Part shown: piece after piece, positions 33,329 to 41,424 of the stretch
Position numbering within the stretch: the first letter of the stretch is position 1
How the letters are laid out: each line of letters opens with the position of its first letter
NCBI RefSeq assembly: GCF_031344075.1
Contig: NZ_JAVJAN010000014.1
Coordinates: 22,166 to 86,165, forward strand
From: Clostridium aquiflavi
GTDB taxonomy: Bacteria > Bacillota > Clostridia > Clostridiales > Clostridiaceae
Direction: 5' to 3'
DNA: 64,000 nt
Program-made: the position numbers and the translations under genes
Notes under the pieces: generated by a model
Seen by the model: the letters and a program-made list of their open reading frames with translations, nothing else
The model's database searches: none
Told to the model about the DNA's origin: nothing

Positions 33329-35335
33329 TTATATACTTCTTGCTACTTCATATGCATCCCATATAGCATACATGATATTCTTTACTTGTTTTGCATCTCC
33401 TAATATATATAAATCTTCTATTTCCATTTTCAACTCATCATATAAATTTTTATTTGATCTATATCCTATAGACATTATTACTGTATCTGCCTCTAATATT
33501 TCTTCTATACCATCACTGTTTTTAACTATTGCTCCCTCATCATTAGCTGCTGCTATAGATGTTGATGTTATTATTTTAACATTTTCATATTTTAATAAAT
33601 TTTTAAGCATATCATAGTTCATAAACGGTAAATTGTGAGGTCCTCCTAAAATTTCCTTACTTGCCTCTACAATTGTTACTTCTCTTCCTTTTTGAGCTAA
33701 CCATAACGCAGTTTCGCATCCAACTAAACCAGCTCCAACTACAACTACCTTTTGCCCTGCTGATTCTGGATTTAATAAAATTTTATCAGCTGTTACAACC
33801 TTCCCATTATCAAATCCTGGAAGATTTAACATTATAGGATTTGAACCTGTAGCTACCACAACTACATCGAACTTGCTTTCTTTAATTTTTTCAGCAGTCA
33901 TCTCAGATTCCATAAATACCTTAACCCCTGCATCTTTAACTGCTTTTGTATACCAATTAACTAAATGATAATCATCTTTTTTGAAGTTTGGTGCTCCCCC
34001 TGGTATTATATTTCCGCCTAGTTTATTTGATTTTTCGTGTAGTTCTACTTCATGCCCTCTAAGAGCACTAACTCTTGCAAATTCAAGCCCTGAAATACCC
34101 CCACCTATTACTAATACTTTCTTAGCTTCATCAGCTTTACTTATTCCATAAGTAGCTTCTCTTCCGCAGGCTGGATTTACTGCACAAGATAATCCTGATG
34201 CCTTTTCTATTCTTCCCATACAACCTTCATGACAGGATAAGCATGGTCTTACATCATCAATTTTTCCAACCCTAATTTTTTTAGGTAAATATGGATCTGC
34301 AAGTAAAGGTCTTCCTAATCCTATTATGTCAGCTTCACCATTTTCTAATGAAGTTAAAGCTATATCCGGGTTATCCATTCTACCTGCTAATATTACTGGT
34401 ACGTCTACAACTTCTTTTACCATCTTTCCAAATGATCTATACATACCATCTTCAAAATACATTGGTGGATGATTCCAGTACCAAGAATCATATGTTCCTA
34501 CATCTACATTTAATGCATCATATCCAGCTTCAACTAATATTTTAGCTGCCTGCAATCCTTCTTCATAATCACGACCCACTTCCACAAATTCTTCTCCTGG
34601 AAGTGCACCTTCTCTTAGTCCCTTCATCATACTTTTTAATGAATATCTTAAAGAAACTGGAAAATCTTCTCCACAAACTGCTTTTATAGATTTAACTATT
34701 TCCGTTGCAAATCTTAATCTATTCTCTAAGCTTCCACCAAATTCATCAGTACGCTTATTATAAAAAGATATTGCAAACTGGTCTAATAAATACCCTTCAT
34801 GAACTGCATGTATTTCTACACCATCAAAACCTGATTTTTTTGCTATTGCTGCAGACATTGCAAATTTTTGTATGTAGGTTTTAACTTCTTCAGTTGCTAA
34901 CTCTCTATGTTTTATATTTGCATCCCATCTATTTTCTTGTGCTGATGGTGCTACACATTTACCTTTCAAGAAACTTGGTATTCCTGAACGTCCTAATCCT
35001 GCAGTTAACTGCAAAAATATCTTAGCTCCATATGCATGAACTCTTTCTGTTAATATTTTTCCACTTTGTACAAAGTGTAGTGGACTCTTTGTAACACAAG
35101 GTATGCTTGGATTTTGTAAAGGCTCTATATCATTTTCCACATTACAAATACCAGTAATTATAAGTCCAGTTCCACCCTTTGCTCTTTCTACGTAATAATC
35201 AATTCCAGCTTTATTAAATGCTCCTTGTTCACTAGTAAATCCAACTGGTCCCATTGGTGCCATTGAATAACGATTTGGTATTTCTACTTTACCTATTTTA
35301 ATAGGTTCAAATAATTTACTATACTTTTTGTTCAT
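33329..35335 (-). CDS. Enoate-reductase-like NADH:flavin oxidoreductase (OYE fused to FAD/NAD domain)
   Basis: A 668-residue enzyme of the 2,4-dienoyl-CoA reductase / 2-enoate reductase / BaiCD group. Residues 1-~360 form an FMN TIM barrel (FEPIKIGKVEIPNRYSMAPM; the catalytic HAVHEGYLLDQF, ~180; GRPLLADPYLP, ~345). The [4Fe-4S] ligands are CLSCHEGCMG and C in LSCAVNP (CxxCxxxCx11C, ~365-385). FAD (VIGGGISGLEFARVSA, ~412) and NAD(P) (VVGAGLVGCETALWLA, ~530) Rossmann folds follow. It reduces activated C=C bonds anaerobically with NADH. The start at 35335 has GGAGG nine bases before it. The divergent TetR gene and a 35-bp palindrome indicate substrate-inducible expression. Confidence 0.88.
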   Translation of the reverse strand: MNKKYSKLFEPIKIGKVEIPNRYSMAPMGPVGFTSEQGAFNKAGIDYYVERAKGGTGLIITGICNVENDIEPLQNPSIPCVTKSPLHFVQSGKILTERVHAYGAKIFLQLTAGLGRSGIPSFLKGKCVAPSAQENRWDANIKHRELATEEVKTYIQKFAMSAAIAKKSGFDGVEIHAVHEGYLLDQFAISFYNKRTDEFGGSLENRLRFATEIVKSIKAVCGEDFPVSLRYSLKSMMKGLREGALPGEEFVEVGRDYEEGLQAAKILVEAGYDALNVDVGTYDSWYWNHPPMYFEDGMYRSFGKMVKEVVDVPVILAGRMDNPDIALTSLENGEADIIGLGRPLLADPYLPKKIRVGKIDDVRPCLSCHEGCMGRIEKASGLSCAVNPACGREATYGISKADEAKKVLVIGGGISGLEFARVSALRGHEVELHEKSNKLGGNIIPGGAPNFKKDDYHLVNWYTKAVKDAGVKVFMESEMTAEKIKESKFDVVVVATGSNPIMLNLPGFDNGKVVTADKILLNPESAGQKVVVVGAGLVGCETALWLAQKGREVTIVEASKEILGGPHNLPFMNYDMLKNLLKYENVKIITSTSIAAANDEGAIVKNSDGIEEILEADTVIMSIGYRSNKNLYDELKMEIEDLYILGDAKQVKNIMYAIWDAYEVARSI

Positions 35336-35371
35336 GTAATACTTCCTCCATTTGCTTACTATTCTATATAC

Positions 35372-35406
35372 TTCATTGAATATATTCATCGAATATATTC
35401 AATGAA
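35372..35406. promoter_or_regulatory. 35-bp perfect palindrome, probable TetR operator
   Basis: TTCATTGAATATATTC (35372-35387) and GAATATATTCAATGAA (35391-35406) are exact inverted repeats around ATC. It overlaps the expected transcription start of the flavoenzyme gene, so a bound repressor would block it. Each arm contains the smaller palindrome GAATATATTC, enough for two TetR dimers. Confidence 0.75.
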
Positions 35407-35415
35407 TATATTTTA

Positions 35416-35444
35416 ACATTATCACATTGATAATTTATTGTCAA
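35416..35444 (-). promoter_or_regulatory. Promoter of the flavoenzyme gene
   Basis: On the minus strand TTGACA (35444-35439), 17-bp spacer, TAATGT (35421-35416); GATAAT at 35423-35418 with a 15-bp spacer is an alternative. The palindrome begins 10 bases downstream. Confidence 0.55.
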
Positions 35445-35754
35445 TATTTTGATTCGTAATTTTCTAAACTCATTTCACTGATAATATAATGAAATTTATT
35501 ATATAGATCTTTATTTGTTTAAAAAAAAATTCAATTATAAAATATATCCCATTTTAGCTTTACTATGATATACTATGAAATGCATGAGATTAGATAATAA
35601 TAGTCAAGTAAAATATATATGCTTCGCATCGAAAGATGCTAAACGGAATAATAAAATAGGACTAATGAAAAGATAATGCTATATAATGTTCGTTAGAATG
35701 ATATTAAGTTTTCTATGAAATTTTATAACTACATCATACAAGGAGGGATTTTAT

Positions 35755-36363
35755 TTGGATACGAAATTAACCAACAGGCAATATCAAGCTCTTAAAACTA
35801 AAGAAAATATACTTCATTGTGCATTACAATTAGTTAAAGAAATAGGCTTTGAAAAAGTTACTATATCCTCTATTTGCAAAAAGGCCAATGTATCAATCGG
35901 TTCCTTTTACCACTATTTTAAATCACTAGATTTTATAATAATTGAAACTTATAAATACTTCGATGAAATACTTACAAATTTAGACGAACAAGGGCATTTT
36001 AATGGAAATACTATAAATAGAATTATGCTAATTGTAAAAGAACAGCTAAGATATGCAGAAATTGAAGGAGTTGAAATTGTTACACAATTTTACAAAAGCC
36101 AAATTACAGTTGGAAATGAATATTTTTTATCCTTTGATAGACATCTATCAAAACTAATTTTAGATGCTGCAAAAGATGGTCAAAAATTAGGCATTTTAGA
36201 CACTACCATTGATGCCTTAGAAATTACAAATGATATATTAACTATTTCTAGAGGTGTAATTTATGATTGGTGCTTAAAACATGGAAATTTCAACTTAATA
36301 GAGAAGGGTTGCAAACTAACTAAAGTTTATTTAGATTCCTATTTAGTTAATAGTTGTCCTTAG
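35755..36363 (+). CDS. TetR/AcrR-family regulator
   Basis: A 202-residue regulator. The N-terminal helix-turn-helix is ILHCALQLVKEIGFEKVTIS and ICKKANVSIGSFYHYFKS (about 19-57, with the family's GSFYHYF). The remaining ~140 residues form the helical ligand and dimer domain. The start is TTG at 35755, following AGGAGGG by about seven bases; no ATG lies nearby. It is divergent from the enoate-reductase-like gene and probably represses it through the palindrome at 35372. Ligand unknown; an enoate or related acid would fit. Confidence 0.88.
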   Translation: MDTKLTNRQYQALKTKENILHCALQLVKEIGFEKVTISSICKKANVSIGSFYHYFKSLDFIIIETYKYFDEILTNLDEQGHFNGNTINRIMLIVKEQLRYAEIEGVEIVTQFYKSQITVGNEYFLSFDRHLSKLILDAAKDGQKLGILDTTIDALEITNDILTISRGVIYDWCLKHGNFNLIEKGCKLTKVYLDSYLVNSCP

Positions 36364-36709
36364 ATTTTGAATTTATAATACCAATTATTATTGCAATTAA
36401 ATTATTTAATCTTTTCGAAGATAAAAGTATAATTTTTCCAGTGTTTTTCAAATGTATTCTTGATTATTAATCATAAAAAACCACCTTTTCTTAGTAAATT
36501 TATTTGTTGCAAATAAATTTCACACTAGAATTGGTGGTTTTTTTATTATTTTCAGATTAATTTTTTTCTTAGAATGAATTTTGGAAATTATCTAGTTATT
36601 AGTTGTCCGTAGCCTCCATAATCTACATCTATTCTTATATCAATTTTTCTAAATTAATCACCAATTCACTAATAACTCTAACATACCTACGAATAATTAC
36701 ATTTAGTGT
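36364..36709. other. Intergenic region between convergent genes
   Basis: A gap of 346 bases. Apart from the terminator at 36475-36544 nothing can be recognised. Confidence 0.5.
36475..36544. terminator. Bidirectional terminator with nested palindrome
   Basis: AAAAAACCACC (36475-36485) pairs with GGTGGTTTTTTT (36533-36544). Within the loop AAATTTATTTG-TTG-CAAATAAATTT forms a second perfect hairpin. A and T runs on both sides serve the convergent TetR and sugar-binding genes. Confidence 0.75.
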
Positions 36710-37762
36710 TTACTTTGTACTGTTTATGTACTCCCTGTAAGTTAAATGAACTGTAAATCCTGTATCGTCAAATTTATAGCTTGTATTTTCAAGAGGAGGA
36801 TTGCCAGATGCTAAATTTATTCCAATAGAATAAAGAGCTTCAGCAAGATCGTGAGGATCTAAAGCAACAGTACCTGTCATAAAACCTTTTTGTATTAAAT
36901 CTTTGGCAGCTGGCATTCCATCAATACCTAAAACTGGAATTGTTTCTGATTTATTTCCTTTATTATATCCATACTTCTGTAAAGCCTCAACAGCACCTAC
37001 TGCCATAGCATCATTATTAGAAATTATAGCTTCAATTTTATTACCATATTTAAGAAACAGAGCTTCAATAGAACTTTTAGCGCAATCTTGCATCCATTCA
37101 CAGTTAGAGGATGTAATCTCTTCTGTTTTTATTCCAGCCTCTTTAAGTGCTAAAATAGAGTATTTTGTTCTTAAATATGTTAACGGGCTACCAATTCTGC
37201 CTTTTAACATAACATACTGCAATACATCATCATGATTTTTATCTATGAACTCTTTATTAGAATTCCATTCATTAACAAGTATTTTTCCTTCCATAGTACC
37301 CGATTGCTCAAAATCTGCTCCAATAACAACAAATCGCTTATACGGTTTAATAAAGTTTATTATTTCTTCAGTGGGGTCTGGATTTAAAATTAAAGGAATA
37401 TTTTTTCTCATGATTTTAATTAAAGTACTTTTTACATCGTCTAAGTTATGAGTAATTAAATTTATAATAAAAAGGTCATATTCTTCTGTAAGGGCTTTTT
37501 CTATACTTTCATTTTGTAAACTTTGATTATCTTTTGCATCAAAGAATGTAAATTTAACTTTATCTTTATTTTCTTTTTCAATACGTTCCAAATTTTGTTT
37601 AAGTAAAGAAACATACATAGCATTAGAATTGTCTAAGAATACACCTATCTTAACTGGAGTTTCTTTACTAAAATTTGAATTAGCAAATACATTATTTTTC
37701 AAAACTCCTATTAGGATAATTGGAATCATAATAAATATTAATATTTTTTTTAAAATGCTCAT
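36710..37762 (-). CDS. Galactose/glucose-type periplasmic-binding protein (MglB-like), orphan
   Basis: A 350-residue secreted protein. The signal peptide covers residues 1-~27 (KKILIFIMIPIILIGVL ... NVFA-N); there is no lipobox Cys. The mature part is a type I binding fold close to MglB/GGBP: VKIGVFLDNSNAMYVSLL, EAIISNNDAMAVGAVEALQ (~245) and VLGIDGMPAAKDLIQKG (~285). No permease or ATPase gene is adjacent, so it either serves a remote mgl transporter or acts as a sugar sensor with a membrane histidine kinase, as some clostridial homologues may. GGAGG precedes the ATG. Confidence 0.82.
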   Translation of the reverse strand: MSILKKILIFIMIPIILIGVLKNNVFANSNFSKETPVKIGVFLDNSNAMYVSLLKQNLERIEKENKDKVKFTFFDAKDNQSLQNESIEKALTEEYDLFIINLITHNLDDVKSTLIKIMRKNIPLILNPDPTEEIINFIKPYKRFVVIGADFEQSGTMEGKILVNEWNSNKEFIDKNHDDVLQYVMLKGRIGSPLTYLRTKYSILALKEAGIKTEEITSSNCEWMQDCAKSSIEALFLKYGNKIEAIISNNDAMAVGAVEALQKYGYNKGNKSETIPVLGIDGMPAAKDLIQKGFMTGTVALDPHDLAEALYSIGINLASGNPPLENTSYKFDDTGFTVHLTYREYINSTK

Positions 37763-38106
37763 TTAAATCCTCCAAGATATCTCTTTAATTATAATAATTA
37801 ATTTTAGCATTTGTATTAATAATAAAAAATATTCTAATTCAATATACTTTTCCTTAATTATATTTTCATTACATGATTTACCTTCTACAATACATTTTAT
37901 ATTAAACATATTGCTTTATTTAATTGCATTAATCAATTCATCTAATCTTCTTTTGATTTATCCATTTATGGACACTTTCTTTTTTAACTAAAAAAATTTT
38001 ACTTAGTTCGACTTAAAGTGTCCACTATTTTATACTAACACCAGTATAAAATTTACTTTAAGTCAAATAATAACTGTATATTATTAAGATTAGGAGGTAA
38101 AGAAAA
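37763..38106. other. Regulatory region before the spoVA-like operon
   Basis: A gap of 344 bases, AT-rich, containing the nested palindromes at 37969-38064. The operon should be driven by a forespore sigma factor, but I could not place a convincing SigF/SigG promoter. Confidence 0.5.
37969..38064. repeat. Overlapping nested palindromes (possible IS relic)
   Basis: TGGACACTTT (37969-37978) and AAAGTGTCCA (38015-38024) are exact inverted repeats. Overlapping them, GACTTAAAGT (38010-38019) pairs with ACTTTAAGTC (38055-38064), and inside that ATTTTATACT (38027-38036) pairs with AGTATAAAAT (38043-38052). The TGGACACTTT ends resemble insertion-sequence termini; this is a guess. Confidence 0.55.
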
Positions 38107-38835
38107 TTGAATGAAGGATTAGTAGTTTTTGTGCGTTCTATTATCGGATTTTTTTCCTTACTTATTTTTGCTAAAATATTAGGTAAACAACAAATAAGTC
38201 AATTAAGTTTTTTCGATTATGTCCTTGGAATAACAATTGGATCTATTGCTGCAACTCTTACAACAGACTTATCTAGTAGAGCTTGGCCTCATTTTATAGG
38301 TCTTTTTGTTTGGGCTCTACTAGGATATACAATGGAATATATTACATTAAAATGGAGATATGCTTCAAAATACATAGATGGAGAACCTACAATTATAATT
38401 ATGAATGGTAAAATAATGGAGAATGCATTACGCAAAATGAAATACAAAGTCTCTGATATCATGGCACTATTAAGAAATAAAGATGTTTTTGATTTGTCAC
38501 AAGTGGATTTTGCAATTATTGAACCAAATGGACAATTATCTGTACTTAAAAAACCACAATATGAACCTCTAACACCTAAAGATATGAATATTACTAAAGC
38601 GCCAACAGGCATAAGTACAGAACTTATTTACGATGGAATACTTATACATCAAAATTTAAAACAACTTAATAAAACTGAAAAATGGCTTATGGATCAGCTA
38701 AAAATGTACCAAATCAAGGATGTTTCAGAGGTATTTCTTGCAACACTGACTCCTTCTGGTTCCTTGTATATAGATAAATATGATGATCACACTGTAAAAA
38801 TAACTGATGTTGGTGATTATAAGGGCCCATATTAA
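38107..38835 (+). CDS. DUF421 (YetF-like) membrane protein of the spoVA2mob-type operon
   Basis: A 242-residue protein. Three membrane helices (residues ~5-25, ~35-55, ~60-80) are followed by a soluble YetF-type domain with the repeated motif of an alpha/beta unit (KVSDIMALLRNKDVFDLSQVDFAIIEPNGQLSV; core VDFAIIEPNG). The start is TTG at 38107, preceded by AGGAGG; the overlapping ATG leads to a stop after three codons. DUF421 proteins occur in the mobile spoVA2mob operons of Bacillus. Here it opens the cluster that ends with spoVAC-D-E. Confidence 0.82.
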   Translation: MNEGLVVFVRSIIGFFSLLIFAKILGKQQISQLSFFDYVLGITIGSIAATLTTDLSSRAWPHFIGLFVWALLGYTMEYITLKWRYASKYIDGEPTIIIMNGKIMENALRKMKYKVSDIMALLRNKDVFDLSQVDFAIIEPNGQLSVLKKPQYEPLTPKDMNITKAPTGISTELIYDGILIHQNLKQLNKTEKWLMDQLKMYQIKDVSEVFLATLTPSGSLYIDKYDDHTVKITDVGDYKGPY

Positions 38836-38849
38836 GGAGGAAAACTATC

Positions 38850-39215
38850 ATGAGAAAATTTTTAGTCATAACTACACCTATAGTAGCATTAATTCTTTTT
38901 GTAGTAATTATGCTTAGTAGCACTATTTTAAAAAAATCATTAGGAAAAAATGATAATATTCCTGAGTCAATACAATTAATTATTCAAGATGTAGAATCAG
39001 AAAACTGGGAAGATGCTAGTGATAAAACAAAAAATTTGTCAAATGTTTGGAAAAGAGTAGTTAAAAGAATTCAGTTTAGTTCAGAAAGAGATGAAATAAA
39101 TTCTTTTCAAGAGAGTATGGCACGTCTTAATGGTGCCATAATGGCAAAAGATAAATCTGCTTCACTTATTGAATTAAATGAAGCTTATGAGCATTGGGAT
39201 GGATTAGGTAAATAA
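38850..39215 (+). CDS. DUF4363 family protein
   Basis: A 121-residue protein with one N-terminal membrane anchor or uncleaved signal (residues ~5-25) and a helical exported domain (ENWEDASDKTKNLSNVWKRV, ~51-70; SFQESMARLNGAIMAKDKSA, ~88-107). This is the DUF4363 pattern, usually found right after a DUF421 gene in clostridia. The spacing is 14 bases from the DUF421 stop, with AGGAGG before the ATG, so the pair is co-translated. The role is probably in the forespore membrane; unproven. Confidence 0.78.
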   Translation: MRKFLVITTPIVALILFVVIMLSSTILKKSLGKNDNIPESIQLIIQDVESENWEDASDKTKNLSNVWKRVVKRIQFSSERDEINSFQESMARLNGAIMAKDKSASLIELNEAYEHWDGLGK

Positions 39216-39412
39216 ACTCTAAATGTGTTATAAAAAGCATAGTTATAATATGCTTTTTAACAATTATTTTTATATTGAAATTTTATTTATGTAATTAATT
39301 TATAGTTTAATAATTCCAGTAAGAACTCAAAATTATATTACATATTAATATACTCCCATATCTATAAAATATAAATTTAACTAGATATGAGAGTATATCA
39401 ATTATTAATTAA

Positions 39413-39616
39413 CTATTTATTATATTGAGGTTCTTCTTGTTTTACAAAATCAAGTCTTGATTGAATTGTTTGTTCTACATTTTCCATTGTATTTGCAAGT
39501 TGATTAAACATTTGTTTTGCTTCTTGATTATCTGTATCTAAAGAAAATGTCTTCATATCAGCACCTAATCCCTTAGCACTAGCTAATGCTGTTTCAAGTT
39601 TTGTTCCTGTTGGCAT
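39413..39616 (-). CDS. DUF1657 small protein
   Basis: A 67-residue soluble helical-hairpin protein: TKLETALASAKGLGADMKTF and FNQLANTMENVEQTIQSRL, ending EEPQYNK. This is DUF1657, a family linked to spoVA2mob operons. It is transcribed opposite to its neighbours and has AGGAGG before the ATG. It is clearly paralogous to the next gene, which ends in EEPQYKGN. Confidence 0.8.
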   Translation of the reverse strand: MPTGTKLETALASAKGLGADMKTFSLDTDNQEAKQMFNQLANTMENVEQTIQSRLDFVKQEEPQYNK

Positions 39617-39852
39617 AACAACTCCTCCTTTGTATTTTTTATTACAACTATATTTTGTTCATAATTAATTTAAATATTCAATTTATTCATAATGAAATAT
39701 ATTCCTTTTTAAATCTAGTTTATATTTATTAATCCTTAACAATTTGTCTTTAATAATTTAAATAAATATATATATTAAAAATGAATTAAAACTAAGATTA
39801 TTGGTTAAAGTAACCTAGAAAACAACTTAATAAATATAAAGGAGACTTTTAT

Positions 39853-40059
39853 ATGACTGCGATTTCAAAGGTAAAAGAAACATTAGCTACACTAAAGGGG
39901 TCTGAGGCCACCTTAAGAATGTATTCATTGCAAGAACGTGATAAAGAAGCTAGCGCTATTTATAATCAGGCATATAAAGAAATAAATGAAATTAAAACAG
40001 ACTTAGAAAAAAGAATAGGCTTTATGGAGTTTGAGGAACCCCAATATAAAGGCAACTAA
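39853..40059 (+). CDS. DUF1657 small protein (second copy)
   Basis: A 68-residue DUF1657 paralogue (VKETLATLKGSEATLRMYSL ... RIGFMEFEEPQYKGN). AAAGGAG precedes the ATG. Its stop is 10 bases before the start of the DUF421-DUF1657 fusion, so it belongs to the spoVA unit. The conserved EEPQY ending shared with the gene at 39413 suggests a common interaction motif. Confidence 0.82.
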   Translation: MTAISKVKETLATLKGSEATLRMYSLQERDKEASAIYNQAYKEINEIKTDLEKRIGFMEFEEPQYKGN

Positions 40060-40071
40060 GTGAGGTGGCAT

Positions 40072-40932
40072 ATGGATTCTTGGTTAATACTATTATTTAA
40101 TTCGATAATTTTATTTTTTTTAACATTAGTTATAACAAAATATATGAAAAAAAAGACCTTATCTAAGGCTACACCCTTTGATTTTATTTCTTATGCCGTC
40201 ATTGCTATTATAATTACTTTAATTTCTTTAAATATAGTTAATAATATTTACTTCGGATTAATTACACTGTCTGTTTGGGCACTGATGCCTATTATCTTAG
40301 ATTATGCTTCCATGAGAAGTAAATGGATTTATAACCTAATGCACGGTAAAGAACGGGTTCTTGTTAAAAACGGTAAAGTTATGGAAGATAACTTATCCAA
40401 AGAAAGAATTACAGGGCAAGAATTCCTACAACAAATGCGTTTAAAAAAAGTATTTAACTTAGCCGATGTTGAATTTGCTGTAATGGAAACAACTGGAGAT
40501 ATAAATGTTAGTTTAAAAGCTGATAAAAAGCCCATTACCCCATATGATTTAGGAGAAAAAGTAGCACCTAAGACTGAACCACAAACAGTTATTTTAGATG
40601 GAAACATATTAAATGAAGGTCTTACTAATGCTGGATTAAATCGAGGCTGGCTTACAACTCAGCTAGAAATCAAAGGGGTTATCCTTGAAAATGTTTTTCT
40701 TGGTCAAGTAGATTCTTCTGGCGACTTATATATAGATCTTTTTGATGATATGATACAAGTCCCTAAAACACAAATTAAAGAAATGCTCTATGCTAGTATT
40801 CAAAAAAGTCAAGCAGATCTTATTTCATTTTCTTTAGACTGTGACAATGAAGATGCAAAAACTATGTACTCACAAAGTGCTAAAAAATTAGAAAAAACCA
40901 TAAAAAAATTAGAACCATATTTATTACGTTAG
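40072..40932 (+). CDS. DUF421 membrane protein with C-terminal DUF1657-like domain
   Basis: A 286-residue protein. Three N-terminal membrane helices (~5-25, ~35-55, ~60-80), then the YetF-type domain (VLVKNGKVMEDNL; LADVEFAVMETTGDI). The last ~48 residues (SIQKSQADLISFSLDCDNED and AKTMYSQSAKKLEKTIKKLE) align with the DUF1657 proteins beside it (compare ADMKTFSLDTDNQEAKQMF). It is therefore a fusion of the two families. The start is taken at ATG 40072 after GAGGTGG; the longer GTG frame overlaps that site. It is 12 bases before spoVAC. Confidence 0.82.
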   Translation: MDSWLILLFNSIILFFLTLVITKYMKKKTLSKATPFDFISYAVIAIIITLISLNIVNNIYFGLITLSVWALMPIILDYASMRSKWIYNLMHGKERVLVKNGKVMEDNLSKERITGQEFLQQMRLKKVFNLADVEFAVMETTGDINVSLKADKKPITPYDLGEKVAPKTEPQTVILDGNILNEGLTNAGLNRGWLTTQLEIKGVILENVFLGQVDSSGDLYIDLFDDMIQVPKTQIKEMLYASIQKSQADLISFSLDCDNEDAKTMYSQSAKKLEKTIKKLEPYLLR

Positions 40933-40944
40933 AAGGTGAAATAA

Positions 40945-41424
40945 ATGTCAAATATGAAAAAGAAAAAAATGACCTCAGCTCAGCAGCAATATGATACATT
41001 AGTAAATAGTATAGAACCTAAAAGACCCATTTTAACTAATTGTATTAGAGCCTTTCTCGTAGGTGGCACAATATGTACAATTGGTCAAGGACTACAGTGG
41101 ATTTTTATTAACTACTTTAATTTTGATGAAAAAACCTCAGTAGGTCCTACGTCCCTAGTTTTAATATTTTTTGCAGCTTTATTTACTGGCCTTGGAATTT
41201 ACGATCATCTTAGTCAGTGGGCTGGATGTGGATCTGCTGTTCCTATTACAGGCTTTGCCAATTCTATAGCTTCTGCTTCAATTGAACATAAAACTGAAGG
41301 ATTTGTACTTGGAGTAGCTGGAAATATGTTCAGTCTTGCAGGCGCAGTTATTGTTTATGGAGTTTTTGCTTCTTTTGTAATTGCTACAATAAAAATAACA
41401 ATAACATGGTTGGGGGCGATGTAA
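40945..41424 (+). CDS. spoVAC: Stage V sporulation protein AC
   Basis: A 159-residue membrane protein with about four helices. The N-terminus (SAQQQYDTLVNSIEPKRPIL) and LVGGTICTIGQGLQWIFI are SpoVAC-like. SpoVAC acts as a mechanosensitive channel for Ca-dipicolinate in the spore inner membrane, with SpoVAD and SpoVAE. GAAGGTG precedes the ATG. It is directly followed by spoVAD with no gap. Confidence 0.92.
   Translation: MSNMKKKKMTSAQQQYDTLVNSIEPKRPILTNCIRAFLVGGTICTIGQGLQWIFINYFNFDEKTSVGPTSLVLIFFAALFTGLGIYDHLSQWAGCGSAVPITGFANSIASASIEHKTEGFVLGVAGNMFSLAGAVIVYGVFASFVIATIKITITWLGAM

Larger units (their letters stand above)
35336..35754. other. Divergent regulatory region
   Basis: A gap of 419 bases between the flavoenzyme and the TetR gene. 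It contains the 35-bp palindrome (35372-35406) and the flavoenzyme promoter (35416-35444). No reading frame is seen in the rest; the TetR promoter is not clear. Confidence 0.6.

Noticed and set aside
38000..38106. SigG-type promoter for the spoVA-like operon
   Set aside because: No pair of boxes with acceptable spacing to the first gene could be chosen over the AT-rich background.
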